IMG/VR virus record: IMGVR_UViG_3300022540_000315
Location: 1-44,169 of that record
DNA: 44,169 nt
Origin: a virus
Reading direction: 5' to 3' (one strand)
Shown: one piece after another, positions 26,097-35,716 of the stretch
Layout: each line of letters begins with the position of its first letter
How positions within the stretch are numbered: position 1 is the first letter of the stretch
Translations under genes and position numbers: made by a program
The notes under the pieces: generated by a model
Database searches by the model: none
Seen by the model: the letters and a program-made list of their open reading frames with translations, nothing else
What the model was told of the DNA's origin: nothing

Positions 26097-26462
26097 TCAA
26101 CTACCCTCTTTTTTCAGTCGCTTGACCTCTTCCAGCAGATTCATCACTGTCTCGGAATATCCCTTCACTACAAAGTTCTTGCGATTCAGCTTGTATCTCA
26201 GGTCCGCTATCTCTCCCCTCAACATTCCCTTTGTCACTCTTGGGTGCTTGGCCATCCATTTGGGAGAGGCCCACATATAGACTATCTGTGCTATGATAGC
26301 CCAAGTGACATAACCGAATGGTGGGAGAACCATAATCCAGAATGTGTTGGTAAAGAGGGCGATGATGAAAGCGATGCCAATGATGAATAGCTCACCGTTG
26401 AACCAGAGTATCTTCCAGACTCGAGATCGTCTGCTCATTCTTCTTTGGGGGACAATGCCCAT
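26097..26462 (-). CDS. Two-span membrane protein with coiled-coil tail
   Basis: 121 aa. The basic N-terminus is followed by two membrane helices (ELFIIGIAFIIALFTNTFWIM and PPFGYVTWAIIAQIVYMWA) and a charged C-terminal helix (AKHPRVTKGMLRGEI onward) ending in a coiled coil. AAGGG lies about 8 bases before ATG 26462; ATG 26438 is an alternative. Upstream, a perfect inverted repeat TTCACC-GCTT-GGTGAA (26480-26495) may be an operator or terminator. Function unknown; lysis or membrane remodelling are possibilities. Confidence 0.65.
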   Translation of the reverse strand: MGIVPQRRMSRRSRVWKILWFNGELFIIGIAFIIALFTNTFWIMVLPPFGYVTWAIIAQIVYMWASPKWMAKHPRVTKGMLRGEIADLRYKLNRKNFVVKGYSETVMNLLEEVKRLKKEGS

Positions 26463-26479
26463 CTATTTTCCCTTCAATG

Positions 26480-26495
26480 TTCACCGCTTGGTGAA
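26480..26495. repeat. Inverted repeat TTCACC-gctt-GGTGAA
   Basis: Perfect 6-base arms with a 4-base loop in the 79-base gap between the giant fibre gene and the membrane gene at 26097-26462. Twelve of its bases (TCACCGCTTGGT) recur at 41334-41345 just upstream of another late gene. It may be a regulatory site; the hairpin is too weak and lacks a T-run, so a terminator is less likely. Confidence 0.4.
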
Positions 26496-26541
26496 TACCG
26501 TACTCTCTTAAATGTCATTCGAGAGCACCCATCTCATTCCA

Positions 26542-29500
26542 TTATGCTCCATAGAAACACTGTAACGACACGAATCGTAAGTCGAAATTCCCAAATGCGT
26601 TGACATTGACATCGAACTTCACAAATATCTTCTCATAACTAGAACAATCTCTCTGCACTGTCAAGAATGTCTTCAACCCAGTTGTTGTATAGCCTGTAGA
26701 GTCTGTATCTATGGTGGTCACGGCTCCTGCACTGGTGACTCCGATTATCCAAACGTTGTCTATTTTATTACTGATGTTCGCCTGAGATATGTAGAACCTA
26801 CAATCGTCGTAGTACAGCTTGTAGCCTACCTTAGTCGGTGGCAGGGCTAGCCCGTATAACCACTCTCTAGGCGTACTCGCAGCGTTAGAGATTGCACATT
26901 CTGCTGCCCCCGGCTCAGCAGACACATCATCTCCACCATTCTCAACGGCCTCAAATATCAGTGGAACCCATTCTTGGTTTGCAGCCCCGTACATTGACAG
27001 TGCTCTAGCGACTGCGGCATATTCTAGGATGCCCTGTGCGGTCAGCAGTTGATCGTCAGTAGGTGATGCTTGCATAGCAGTGTCTATATCATTCACACCT
27101 GTGCCAGCATTGAGGTAGAGCTTGCCATCAGAAGCGGTCTTGGCACAGATCACACCATCATCATCCTTGATGTTCTGAACGAAGATGTCCAACCAAGTCT
27201 TTGTAGCATCACCAAGTCCATCACCCAAATCAGATTCGGGATTAAGACCATCAACAGTGGCCAATCCGGTGACAGTCAATGTTCCACCAACAGTGGCTGC
27301 TGTGCCTGCACTGTTCTGTGAGACCATTGAGTTGCCAAGAGTGGTCGTGGTATTCCAGACAGGCAAAGTCCATTGGGCGCCAGAACCCGGTCCGCCACCA
27401 GTTTGTGCCTGAACCTCCCAGCGTGAGTTTGTTAAGTCCCAAGCCAGCACATCGTTATCTGAGGGAACTCCTTGATTTGCAAGATAATCGATGTATCCAG
27501 CCCCATCGTTCCCCATGATCTGACCACCGGCAGCATCATAGATATCCTGCACGTAGAGATTGAGCCATGTCTTTGAAGTAGAGCCAAGCGAGTCTGCAAG
27601 ATCACCCTCTGGGTCAAGACCATCCACAGTGGCCTTCCCCTGTGCTATGAGAGTACCAGTGACAAGGAGATTCCCAGTTGCCGAGTCAAGTGTCATCCGA
27701 GTGGCATCACCATCATCTTGGTCACGGAAATAGAATATCCCACCCGCATCAATATACCAGTGCTGATTAGTCCCGGATGTGAAATGAACATAGCCAACAG
27801 CATTGAAAGCAAGATTACCACCCGAGGCAATTATGGTGGACTGAGAGGATGCCTGTGGTTCCATATAGATGTGAGTCAAGCCCGATGCTATAGTAGTTGA
27901 AGTATGTATGAAATACGAAGTTGTGCAGAGATGGACCGTTCTATTCTCACCAGAGAACTCTCCAGCATAGACAGTACCAGCACCATAAGTCGGGGTTGGC
28001 ATCTGGACTCTCAGACCGGTTATGTTTGGGTTCTGCCCAACAGTTATACCACTGAAATCGGCATCAAGTCCATAAATAGTAGCAGGACCAGAAGTTGGGT
28101 CCATTGCTCCACCATCAATATTTACTCCCTTCCAAGTGACAACACCAGACAGTATGGCAGTTGGGGTGATGTCGATGATGGTTGCTGAGCCTGTGCCTGA
28201 TGGATTTAGATCGATAGAGTCATCAACCACGAGAGCCCCATTGACAGTGGCTATGGTCCCTCCAGAGTTCTGACTAATCATAGAGTCGTCAATCGATGTG
28301 GTCGTGTCCCAGACAGGCAGAGTCCATGCCGTGCCTGAACCTGTGACTCCTCCTGCACCACCTGTCTGAGCCTGAACAACCCACTTGCTCGAAGCCGTGT
28401 CCCACGCCAAGACATCATCATCGCTTGGTGGTGTTCCCTGACTGGCAAGAAAGTCAATGAATCCAGACCCATCAAATCCAATCATCTGATTATCGCCTGA
28501 GTCGTAGATATCATTGTCAACGAGCTTGACACCAGAGCCAATGTCAACAGCATAGGTATCTCCACATAGACCAACCGTTCTCCCATCACCCTGAACCCAG
28601 ATGCCCCACTCGGTTCCACCCGCGTAAGTCGCAGGCATAGTAATGTTCATCCCATAGAAATCGGGATTGTTTGTCAGGCTGACACCGGAAAATGAGCCCA
28701 AGAAACCAAAGATTGTAGCACCGGCTCCTGCAGGGTCAAGAGCACTTCCGTCAATCAGGACACCTCTCCAGTTAGCAGAGGCTGCCAGAGCTGCGCTGGG
28801 TGTGATATCAATGATGTTTATGACACTGGTGGTAGAACTTGGATTCAGGTCGAGTAAGGGACTGCTTGTTCCAGACAGAGCAAGCTGTCCAGAGAATGAT
28901 TGGTTAGAATCAGGAATGATGTCACCAGCATGAGCAGACTCCCCATGTGTGCCCGTCAATGCACCGATATCACTAGCAACCTCAGCACCAGTCCTGAACT
29001 TGATTATCCCAGTATCGCTGACCAAGAATTTGTCGTAATCGGAGACCCCCGCAACTATGGAGCCAATACTGACCTGTGCAGCAAATGTGGCATCTTGGTC
29101 AGTCGCTAGTGTGAGAGCAAGAGTGGGGGTCGAACCAGAGTACAGTTCAAGAGCATCCGTATTGTTAGCCAGCTTGGGTGAGGTCTTGTCACTACCGAGA
29201 TAGAGATCTTCACTAATGACCGTGTCTCCACCATAGACCCTGACATCACCATGTAAGAGTGCAGCCCAAGTGTCTGTACACAGATAGACATCGTTCCCGT
29301 CTCCTTCGACTACGATACCATATTCGGTACCACCACCGTATGTGTCAGGCATTGTGACCCTGATTCCCTCAAGGAGTGGTGAGTTTGTGACAGCAACACC
29401 ATAGAGTGAGATACGCATCCCAACGACCTCAGCATTGGCACCAGTGGGATCAAGAACATCTGCATCCAACGAAATTCCTGTCCACTCGGCAGCTGCGCCA

Positions 29501-30603
29501 ATCGTGGCAGTCGGAGTGATATCGATGATGGTCTGAGTGCCAGTTCCAGATGGGTTCATGTCTATGATGGCACCAGTACCAGTGAGATCAAGTTCACCTG
29601 TCATGGAGAGATCAGTGACGCTACCAACAGAACCACTTATCGTGAGTGCAGTACCACCACTGTTCTGACTGACCATTGAATCTCCGAGAGAGCTTGTGGT
29701 ATCCCAGACCGGCAATTTCCATTGGACTCCACTTCCGGGGGCATCTGGCACAGCTTGCCATGAAAATGCGGTGGCTGAGTCAGCTGCTATGACATATCCC
29801 ACTGTGAGACCACTTGCTGTGTGATCCGTGCCTGATAGAACATGTGCAGACGGTGCAAATGTCGATGGTACATTAGCAAGCCAACCATAGTCATATTGCG
29901 CCCAAGCAACATCAGTAGCTCCCGAAACAAGGGCATAGTTAGTAGTACCAAGAGATAGTTCTGCCCAGTCCGTTGCATCTCGGTATATGATAGATCCTTG
30001 AGATCCTACTGCAAGATCAGCCAACGGTAAAGTGCCGCTGTGCGGCCCACTGGTAGCAAGTACATGAGCACCTGTAGGCGCAGCTTGCCAACTGAATGTT
30101 GTGGCAGTATCAGCTGCTATAACATGTCCTACTGTGAGTCCCGTGGCGGTGTGATAGGTCTCATCATCGAGTATGTGGGGAGTCAGACCACTGACACCGA
30201 TTGTCTTCCACGCACCATCCCAATACTTGAGCACGTTTCCACCACTGTCGTACATCAACGAACCCAAAGTGTCTGGTGCCGCAGTTGTGGTAGTTGGATT
30301 GAGCACAATGCTCGGATCAACGGTGATCTTCCCAAGTTCTACCTTGATCTCCCCGTTTGTGACCACTCCCGGCCAAGACCCAGAAGCATATGTACCTGCC
30401 CTGAAGTATCCATCTTGACCACCAATAGTGGCCTCACCAACAAGCTGAAAGAATGGATTGTCGGCCGCTACTACATCTATTGGATTATCCACATCTTCAG
30501 CAAACATGGCCATATGTCTGGGTCTAGTAGGATGAGTCCATGTAGGCCCAGTATAATCATAGTCATGAGAGTATTCAGCCTTGAATCCGGGATAATCGGT
30601 CAT
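26542..30603 (-). CDS. Giant modular tail fibre
   Basis: 1353 aa, the largest gene here. The N-terminal 100 residues probably attach to the baseplate. The shaft is built from repeated modules: an LPVWDTT-DSM-SQNSGGT segment recurs near residues 291, 754 and 1073; an 85-residue domain (WxGxxxD at the front, GDGxxVxLC at the end) recurs near 365-450, 605-690 and 817-905; and a DNDVLAWDxxxxxWxVQAQTGG segment occurs twice. The C-terminal 190 residues are non-repetitive and aromatic/Cys-containing, a candidate receptor-binding tip. ATG 30603 has GAGGTGA 7 bases upstream and overlaps the spike stop (ATGA). Function inferred from composition and position beside the spike. Confidence 0.7.
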   Translation of the reverse strand: MTDYPGFKAEYSHDYDYTGPTWTHPTRPRHMAMFAEDVDNPIDVVAADNPFFQLVGEATIGGQDGYFRAGTYASGSWPGVVTNGEIKVELGKITVDPSIVLNPTTTTAAPDTLGSLMYDSGGNVLKYWDGAWKTIGVSGLTPHILDDETYHTATGLTVGHVIAADTATTFSWQAAPTGAHVLATSGPHSGTLPLADLAVGSQGSIIYRDATDWAELSLGTTNYALVSGATDVAWAQYDYGWLANVPSTFAPSAHVLSGTDHTASGLTVGYVIAADSATAFSWQAVPDAPGSGVQWKLPVWDTTSSLGDSMVSQNSGGTALTISGSVGSVTDLSMTGELDLTGTGAIIDMNPSGTGTQTIIDITPTATIGAAAEWTGISLDADVLDPTGANAEVVGMRISLYGVAVTNSPLLEGIRVTMPDTYGGGTEYGIVVEGDGNDVYLCTDTWAALLHGDVRVYGGDTVISEDLYLGSDKTSPKLANNTDALELYSGSTPTLALTLATDQDATFAAQVSIGSIVAGVSDYDKFLVSDTGIIKFRTGAEVASDIGALTGTHGESAHAGDIIPDSNQSFSGQLALSGTSSPLLDLNPSSTTSVINIIDITPSAALAASANWRGVLIDGSALDPAGAGATIFGFLGSFSGVSLTNNPDFYGMNITMPATYAGGTEWGIWVQGDGRTVGLCGDTYAVDIGSGVKLVDNDIYDSGDNQMIGFDGSGFIDFLASQGTPPSDDDVLAWDTASSKWVVQAQTGGAGGVTGSGTAWTLPVWDTTTSIDDSMISQNSGGTIATVNGALVVDDSIDLNPSGTGSATIIDITPTAILSGVVTWKGVNIDGGAMDPTSGPATIYGLDADFSGITVGQNPNITGLRVQMPTPTYGAGTVYAGEFSGENRTVHLCTTSYFIHTSTTIASGLTHIYMEPQASSQSTIIASGGNLAFNAVGYVHFTSGTNQHWYIDAGGIFYFRDQDDGDATRMTLDSATGNLLVTGTLIAQGKATVDGLDPEGDLADSLGSTSKTWLNLYVQDIYDAAGGQIMGNDGAGYIDYLANQGVPSDNDVLAWDLTNSRWEVQAQTGGGPGSGAQWTLPVWNTTTTLGNSMVSQNSAGTAATVGGTLTVTGLATVDGLNPESDLGDGLGDATKTWLDIFVQNIKDDDGVICAKTASDGKLYLNAGTGVNDIDTAMQASPTDDQLLTAQGILEYAAVARALSMYGAANQEWVPLIFEAVENGGDDVSAEPGAAECAISNAASTPREWLYGLALPPTKVGYKLYYDDCRFYISQANISNKIDNVWIIGVTSAGAVTTIDTDSTGYTTTGLKTFLTVQRDCSSYEKIFVKFDVNVNAFGNFDLRFVSLQCFYGA

Positions 30604-31796
30604 GGAATTTTCACCTCTGTTTGAGATGCCACAACAGTATGCGTGTGCCCCGGCGTCACGGTCTGATCATAACAGATCATGCCAAGCATGTTGACTGTAA
30701 TGTGAGCCGAAGTAGAGTCGCCATGTTTGACAACATTCTGTGGCGATCCACCAGAGTCACCAAGGTAGAGAATCTGACCATTCGTATCAATATAGACGTT
30801 TCCAGTGGTGTCGATCCTGACCTTGGCACCTGACTCGTGCACAATGTTCAACTCCCCAGACACTATGGTACTATCTGGTGCAGGTGATGTGTGACCTGTA
30901 TCCTTATTCCGCAATCCCGCATCCCAGTACTCGGTGCCAACTGCTATGGTCATGCCATCTGCTGCCATCTTGATTCCCGTGTAATCCGTGTTCACAGGAA
31001 CCATCTTGAACACACCACCACCCTGATGAAGCAGGTAGAATGTGTCAGACCCCACATTGGTAGCGGTGCTGGGGAATGCCTCATTTGGCGGGCCTACGAA
31101 CTTCTTGCCAGTGGCACTGGTATCCCAAGGCTGATAGTACGTGCTACTTGGTACTGCATCATCGAATATGCTGGTGTAGGCATACCCATCGGACTCTGGC
31201 TCATTGAGATCAATCTTGATGTCTTGTGAGGCATGCTCGGCCATCAGACCAAAGGGCAGGAACTTGGATCCAACAAGGTGTATTGCCCTGTTGGCCACTA
31301 TTGACATGGCACCCGTGATACCATCGTACTCATCAGGCACAGGCGCAGTCACTCCGGGGTACTTGTCATTGAACCTGATGGATGCGCCACTACGATGAAT
31401 GTAAGATAGATCGTCTGATGTGTAACTTGGTAACTCACTACCACCGGGCGCGGGATATACACCCATCACAAAATAACGATCTGGGCCAAACCACCCAACA
31501 ATCACCTTGTCACCACGTCTGGGTGGAGTGATCATTCCATATTGCTGATTGAGTGGAGATTCCAGTTTCCTCGAACTGGACTGGGTCTCGTCAGTGGTGG
31601 GTTTAGAAGCATATTGCACCACTAACAGGGCATCAACATCCCACTCATCTCTCACCCACTGCCGATCTTCACCTATGTACCCCGCAAGATTCACCCGTAC
31701 CCATCCAAGACCGTTCTTCCCATTCGCTAGGGTCACACTACCATCATACACTTGCACAATTACTGCATCTGGATAGAAACTAGAACCTTGAAGCAT
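30600..31796 (-). CDS. Central spike (gpV/gp5-like OB-fold)
   Basis: 398 aa. The N-terminal half has the OB-fold of baseplate spikes: GWVRVNLAGYIGEDRQWVRD, PPRRGDKVIVGWFGPDRYFV. The second half becomes beta-helical (HESGAKVRIDTTGNVYIDTN) as in membrane-puncturing spikes. GHTHTVV close to the C-terminus provides the HxH pattern that binds iron at the tip of P2 gpV-type spikes (family knowledge). It lies between the hub and fibre genes, the expected order. ATG 31796 directly follows the hub stop. Confidence 0.85.
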   Translation of the reverse strand: MLQGSSFYPDAVIVQVYDGSVTLANGKNGLGWVRVNLAGYIGEDRQWVRDEWDVDALLVVQYASKPTTDETQSSSRKLESPLNQQYGMITPPRRGDKVIVGWFGPDRYFVMGVYPAPGGSELPSYTSDDLSYIHRSGASIRFNDKYPGVTAPVPDEYDGITGAMSIVANRAIHLVGSKFLPFGLMAEHASQDIKIDLNEPESDGYAYTSIFDDAVPSSTYYQPWDTSATGKKFVGPPNEAFPSTATNVGSDTFYLLHQGGGVFKMVPVNTDYTGIKMAADGMTIAVGTEYWDAGLRNKDTGHTSPAPDSTIVSGELNIVHESGAKVRIDTTGNVYIDTNGQILYLGDSGGSPQNVVKHGDSTSAHITVNMLGMICYDQTVTPGHTHTVVASQTEVKIP

Positions 31797-33629
31797 TTAA
31801 TCATCTCCTATTGCCGACCCTACTCCTTTCTTTCGTTGTATCTGATGACGACGATACGCATCGGTAGTGGTAATCAGGGTCTGTGGTTCTTTCACAAAGA
31901 AGGCCTTGCTGGTGATCTCATTCTGACCCACATAGTGCCTTACCTTCCATATCCAATAGATGTCTTCTACACCTTTCAGACCCAGATTGACTGTTTTCCC
32001 TAAGAGCCTTTTGTCTTTATCAAGACTTGGAAATCTCTTTACAATTGCTGACTTGATCTTGGTGGCCGCTTCTACCCCAAGATCAATCGTTGCGCCAACT
32101 GATGTGCCAAATCCTTCCTTGTCCCTGATGTCAACAACTCTGAGTACATCACCCACCTGCATTTTAACATTGGCTGCCATGTAACTAGAACCCCGCATGC
32201 CAAGATGCTTGAAACGATTACCAATCATTTCCAATATTTCATCCAAATCTTCAACACTTGTAGCAGTATCTCCCTGATCGAACAGAAATATGTCATGTCT
32301 TCCCCAATGAGACCCCGGCCCGTAGTATCTCATTGCATCAGTTTCTAGTTGCCCCGATACTGAAAATGAGGGTGTGTGTTCGCTTGATGCTGGTGTGAAT
32401 GATGGTGGTCCTACTCCCGGGCTTGGATCTAGGTAGTACAGGTCAATCGCCCCTGCTGACATATCAAGAGTGGTATTCATCTGTAGGTGTATGACATTAC
32501 TCCCTATGACAGCATCATGAACTCTTACCCTATCCCTGTCATGTGTTGGTCTCTTAGTGCCAGCTGCTATCTCAGTGGTGCTCATGAATTGGCCCATGAT
32601 TGTTGCTCTTCCCTGATAGTCGAAGAAGAAGAGATGTCTTGAGTAAAAGTTTTTCAGAGTGTCACCAAGTGCCACTTTTAACTGTTCGTCAAGTGTTGAT
32701 GGTGGTCTTGGTGACATGGCCTTGATCACATCAAAATATGATGATCCCCCTTTCTTCTTCTTGAGATTGGCAGTATCAAAGTCTTGTAAGAGGCGGGGAG
32801 CACGATCACAGTTAAGCAGCCTTATGTTACGTCTAATGACAGACTTAGCAGAGACTTTGTCAGTCTTTCCAGCGATAATTCCCATTGCTCTGAGAATTGG
32901 TACTGGCCATTTTGGGGATTCCTTTGTGGCAAGAGGCCCAAAGGTCTTTATCGCTTCTTCTTCATTAACGAAATGATCTGCCATCTGGGCAAACTGTCTT
33001 AGCAGTCTTGCGAATACATCTCTGAGATGTTCTCCTTTCGTTGCGGTGAATGAAAGACATCTGGCCTGTGACAACAGGTACTCGAAACCATAACATGTGA
33101 TCTGGAATCTATCACCAGTGCTGACAATCTCCTGCGTCATTGCCGCAACAATTCCGGTGAATATGGGATAGATCTTGCCTGCGGTCAGAGCCTTCTCATA
33201 TGGGTGCTGAATGAAATGACCCTCTGGTGTCAGGAATCCCATTGACACCCTGATTGGGTACCCACACTCTATTAGATCCTCACTCAACCACTGGTTACCA
33301 GTTGGCCTATTCACGAGCACGTTCTGAAAGATCAGATTGGCAATTACCCTGTATCTATTAAGAACAGCAGTATCAATCATCAGCCCAAGTAGTGGGGTGT
33401 CTGTGGTCTGTGATCCAAGAAAATCTGTCACCTTGGCCCTGATGGCACTCAGACTCAGCAAACTACCGATTCCCCTGTCAGGGTCAGCCACTCTCACCCA
33501 AGAGGGAAATGTGTCTTCAATTGTCTTGTCACCAATGCGCCCACTTTCCAGACTCTTACAGGTCTCGATCTTGAACACCGGGGTCAGGCCAGATGTCATA
33601 ATGTATTTCTTAAAGAAGCCAGATGACAT
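31797..33629 (-). CDS. Baseplate hub protein, gpD/gp27-like
   Basis: 610 aa. Assignment rests on position directly before the spike gene and on hub-like beta-domain features: SWVRVADPDRGIGS, IYPIFTGIVAAMTQEI, and RFQITCYGFEYLLSQARC, typical of late-control D/gp27 proteins that cap the tube and carry the spike. About 200 extra residues in the middle (250-420) include a basic KKKKGG loop. GATGATGTGA lies before ATG 33629. Moderately sure. Confidence 0.65.
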   Translation of the reverse strand: MSSGFFKKYIMTSGLTPVFKIETCKSLESGRIGDKTIEDTFPSWVRVADPDRGIGSLLSLSAIRAKVTDFLGSQTTDTPLLGLMIDTAVLNRYRVIANLIFQNVLVNRPTGNQWLSEDLIECGYPIRVSMGFLTPEGHFIQHPYEKALTAGKIYPIFTGIVAAMTQEIVSTGDRFQITCYGFEYLLSQARCLSFTATKGEHLRDVFARLLRQFAQMADHFVNEEEAIKTFGPLATKESPKWPVPILRAMGIIAGKTDKVSAKSVIRRNIRLLNCDRAPRLLQDFDTANLKKKKGGSSYFDVIKAMSPRPPSTLDEQLKVALGDTLKNFYSRHLFFFDYQGRATIMGQFMSTTEIAAGTKRPTHDRDRVRVHDAVIGSNVIHLQMNTTLDMSAGAIDLYYLDPSPGVGPPSFTPASSEHTPSFSVSGQLETDAMRYYGPGSHWGRHDIFLFDQGDTATSVEDLDEILEMIGNRFKHLGMRGSSYMAANVKMQVGDVLRVVDIRDKEGFGTSVGATIDLGVEAATKIKSAIVKRFPSLDKDKRLLGKTVNLGLKGVEDIYWIWKVRHYVGQNEITSKAFFVKEPQTLITTTDAYRRHQIQRKKGVGSAIGDD

Positions 33630-33632
33630 CTA

Positions 33633-34328
33633 TCACATCATCCCCAACCCTGCAAGTCCTAGCATCTTTAGCAGTTGTGGGAGTCTGCGATATTCTATCA
33701 TATCTATGGTATAATTCACCCATTCTGGATTGCCCCCCACAAGACTAAGCTTCACACGAGTGATAATTACCTCTGCAATGTCGTACTCACATATGAACGG
33801 CACAGGCACACCCGTTCTCTCTAACAATCTTAGCAACTGAGTGTTGCCCACTGCTACATTGTTATCAAACGTGGCTCTGAATATGGATGAAAAGGGGGTC
33901 GAACTGGTGGCCTTTGGGTCAACAGCAAAGAATCTTCCACTGAGCCGATAAGTGACTGATTTGGATCCGAGGTTCTGAATGAAGTCGCCCTCTCTACCCG
34001 GCACATCAACAATGGCAAGCCTGCGCTGTTCATCGATCTCCAACACGTTGGCATTGAGATCGAAGAAGGTTATCAGTGCCTCTAAGGGGTTCACTGTGAT
34101 ACCAAGTTCGTTTGCGGCCTGATTGGACACCTTGTTGACCATGTTGGAAACACTGGGAACCACAGAACTCAGAACGGTGGTGACTGCGGCAACACCCACG
34201 ACTGCCGATGATACGGCACCAACCACATTTCCAAGTGCACCACCAATTGCACCACCAATGTTCATGCCGCCGGCAAGCATTCTGGTCATCAACTGGATGG
34301 GGAACCCTATGACTGCTCGCTTACCCGC
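33633..34328 (-). CDS. Tail-tube initiator / DNA-circulation-like protein
   Basis: 231 aa. The Gly/Ala-rich N-terminus (GGAIGGALGNVVGAVSSAVV) looks membrane-active or aggregation prone. The middle, DVPGREGDFIQNLGSKSVTY, followed by RLSGRFFAVD, matches the pattern of phage Mu-type DNA circulation/tail proteins (PGRxGxxxQxLGxxxxxxxxxG). It lies between tape measure and hub, the normal place. ATG 34328 has GGAGTGAGG just upstream; the longer GTG at 34340 overlaps that site. Overlaps the tape-measure gene by 8 bases. Confidence 0.65.
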   Translation of the reverse strand, partial: AGKRAVIGFPIQLMTRMLAGGMNIGGAIGGALGNVVGAVSSAVVGVAAVTTVLSSVVPSVSNMVNKVSNQAANELGITVNPLEALITFFDLNANVLEIDEQRRLAIVDVPGREGDFIQNLGSKSVTYRLSGRFFAVDPKATSSTPFSSIFRATFDNNVAVGNTQLLRLLERTGVPVPFICEYDIAEVIITRVKLSLVGGNPEWVNYTIDMIEYRRLPQLLKMLGLAGLGMM

Positions 34329-35550
34329 CATGATCCTCACTCCTATGGTGATCTCGCATTCTATCTACTAGACCAACAACGTGTTTCACTTCTCTTGCTG
34401 CTCCTGTCTCACCAATGTTGTACAATGCTTCTACTACTCTGTTAAGTGCTTCTACTATTTTACTGATGTCCACTTCGGATCTTCTGACATCCCCCGGCAT
34501 CTCCTTGATGGCAAGATCACTCGGAACGGGGGGTACTGCCTCTTTACCTATCTCGGAAGTACTCGAATACCAATCTGAAACAAAGCCCCCATACGTCTTC
34601 ATGATGGCATCCACGACCCTTCCAATGTTGATGTCAAACTCTTCACCAAGACGCGCCCTCTCGGTACTGAACAGACTTGTCAGATGTGGTACCACCTCTT
34701 TCTGTAAGAATCCAATTACCCTCTCAAACTGTTGTTGTTCTCTCTCTTCGACAATTGGCTCAAACTGGGCAATGGCCACACCACCCTCACTGAGAGCAAC
34801 CGCTATCTCAGTGCGAAGTATATCCCCAATGTCCTCAGTGATGGTAGGTTCTATGCCCATGATTGACAAGAGTTTGGCCACAGTCATGACATCCACTATA
34901 CCATCTGGCTGATCCATGCTCATCTCTTGGGTGACAAACTCCATGCCCCTCTCTCTGCCCATGATGCCGATCAATTGCTCTTTCATGCCATATGGCAGTT
35001 CATCCATCGATTCAAGGCCACGTGACAGTCCATCGGCCAGTCCGGTGAGCCTGCTAAGTGAATTTAACACCACACTCAGATCGCCATATCTTCCTTCTTG
35101 GGTGGTGATACTAGACGTTGCTGAACCCAATATACGGGTGGCACTCACTGGATTATCCGTGAGATAGCCCATCACCTGTGAGATCAACATGCCTATGGTC
35201 GAAGAGATGAGTGGACTGATCTCATCTGCAGTTGCACGTTCCATGAGCGCCGCGGTCTGTTTCAGTAGATCGCCCACTGTGTCTGGCTGTGACGGCACAG
35301 GCATATCCCGTCTGGCATCTCTTGATATCCCTCTCTCATAATCAGCTGCCACTTCAACTTCTAACTGGATGGGGCCTGTCTTCTTTATCGCTTTGCGTAT
35401 TGACTTTGCTAGTGACTTAGTGACCATCTCATTGAGCTTACTGTCCATGTCTGGCTTTACTCTTTTGATGGCCGTGTTGACGGTGTTGATCAGGCTGTCT
35501 TCATCGGCCTCGAACTCGATCCTATACGAGAATTTACTACCTTCCGACAT
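34321..35550 (-). CDS. Short tape-measure protein candidate
   Basis: 409 aa, mostly helical with no globular motif recognised. Evidence is position: directly after the frameshifted tail assembly chaperone and before tube-initiator and hub genes. Ser/Thr-rich helical repeats (SLSRLTGLADGLSRGLESM, TVAKLLSIMG) fit a tape measure. At the commonly quoted 1.5 angstrom per residue the tail would be about 60 nm, short for a myovirus. GGAGGT lies about 11 bases before ATG 35550; TTG 35562 is in frame but too close to that site. Confidence 0.55.
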   Translation of the reverse strand: MSEGSKFSYRIEFEADEDSLINTVNTAIKRVKPDMDSKLNEMVTKSLAKSIRKAIKKTGPIQLEVEVAADYERGISRDARRDMPVPSQPDTVGDLLKQTAALMERATADEISPLISSTIGMLISQVMGYLTDNPVSATRILGSATSSITTQEGRYGDLSVVLNSLSRLTGLADGLSRGLESMDELPYGMKEQLIGIMGRERGMEFVTQEMSMDQPDGIVDVMTVAKLLSIMGIEPTITEDIGDILRTEIAVALSEGGVAIAQFEPIVEEREQQQFERVIGFLQKEVVPHLTSLFSTERARLGEEFDINIGRVVDAIMKTYGGFVSDWYSSTSEIGKEAVPPVPSDLAIKEMPGDVRRSEVDISKIVEALNRVVEALYNIGETGAAREVKHVVGLVDRMRDHHRSEDHGG

Positions 35551-35716
35551 TCGCCAGTTCAACCTCCCTGATCATCATCTCACGAATGACCAGTATCTCG
35601 TTGATCTCGTTCTTTGTCATGTTCCTGAACTGGTCAGGCAGGATCTTGAAGTCGAATGCCTTTACTAGATTGTACAGTTGTTCCCCTTCGGGCGTTCTAT
35701 AGAACGCCTCAATCAT
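35537..35716 (-). CDS. Tail assembly chaperone extension (T frame), reached by -1 frameshift
   Basis: A 59-codon frame starting at ATG 35716 and encoding MIEAFYRTPEGEQLYNLVKA and onward to a TAG at 35537-35539. It overlaps the A8 run at the end of the upstream chaperone gene. A -1 slip on CAA-AAA-AAA-TGA joins the two into one 167-residue protein, the gpG/gpGT arrangement known in many tailed phages. Alternatively it is translated from its own ATG, which overlaps the TGA. It overlaps the tape-measure start by 14 bases. Confidence 0.7.
   Translation of the reverse strand: MIEAFYRTPEGEQLYNLVKAFDFKILPDQFRNMTKNEINEILVIREMMIREVELANVGR

Noticed and set aside
30040-30624. 194-codon plus-strand open frame
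   Set aside because: Antisense to the giant fibre gene; Cys/Ser/Arg-rich nonsense-like composition and no promoter.
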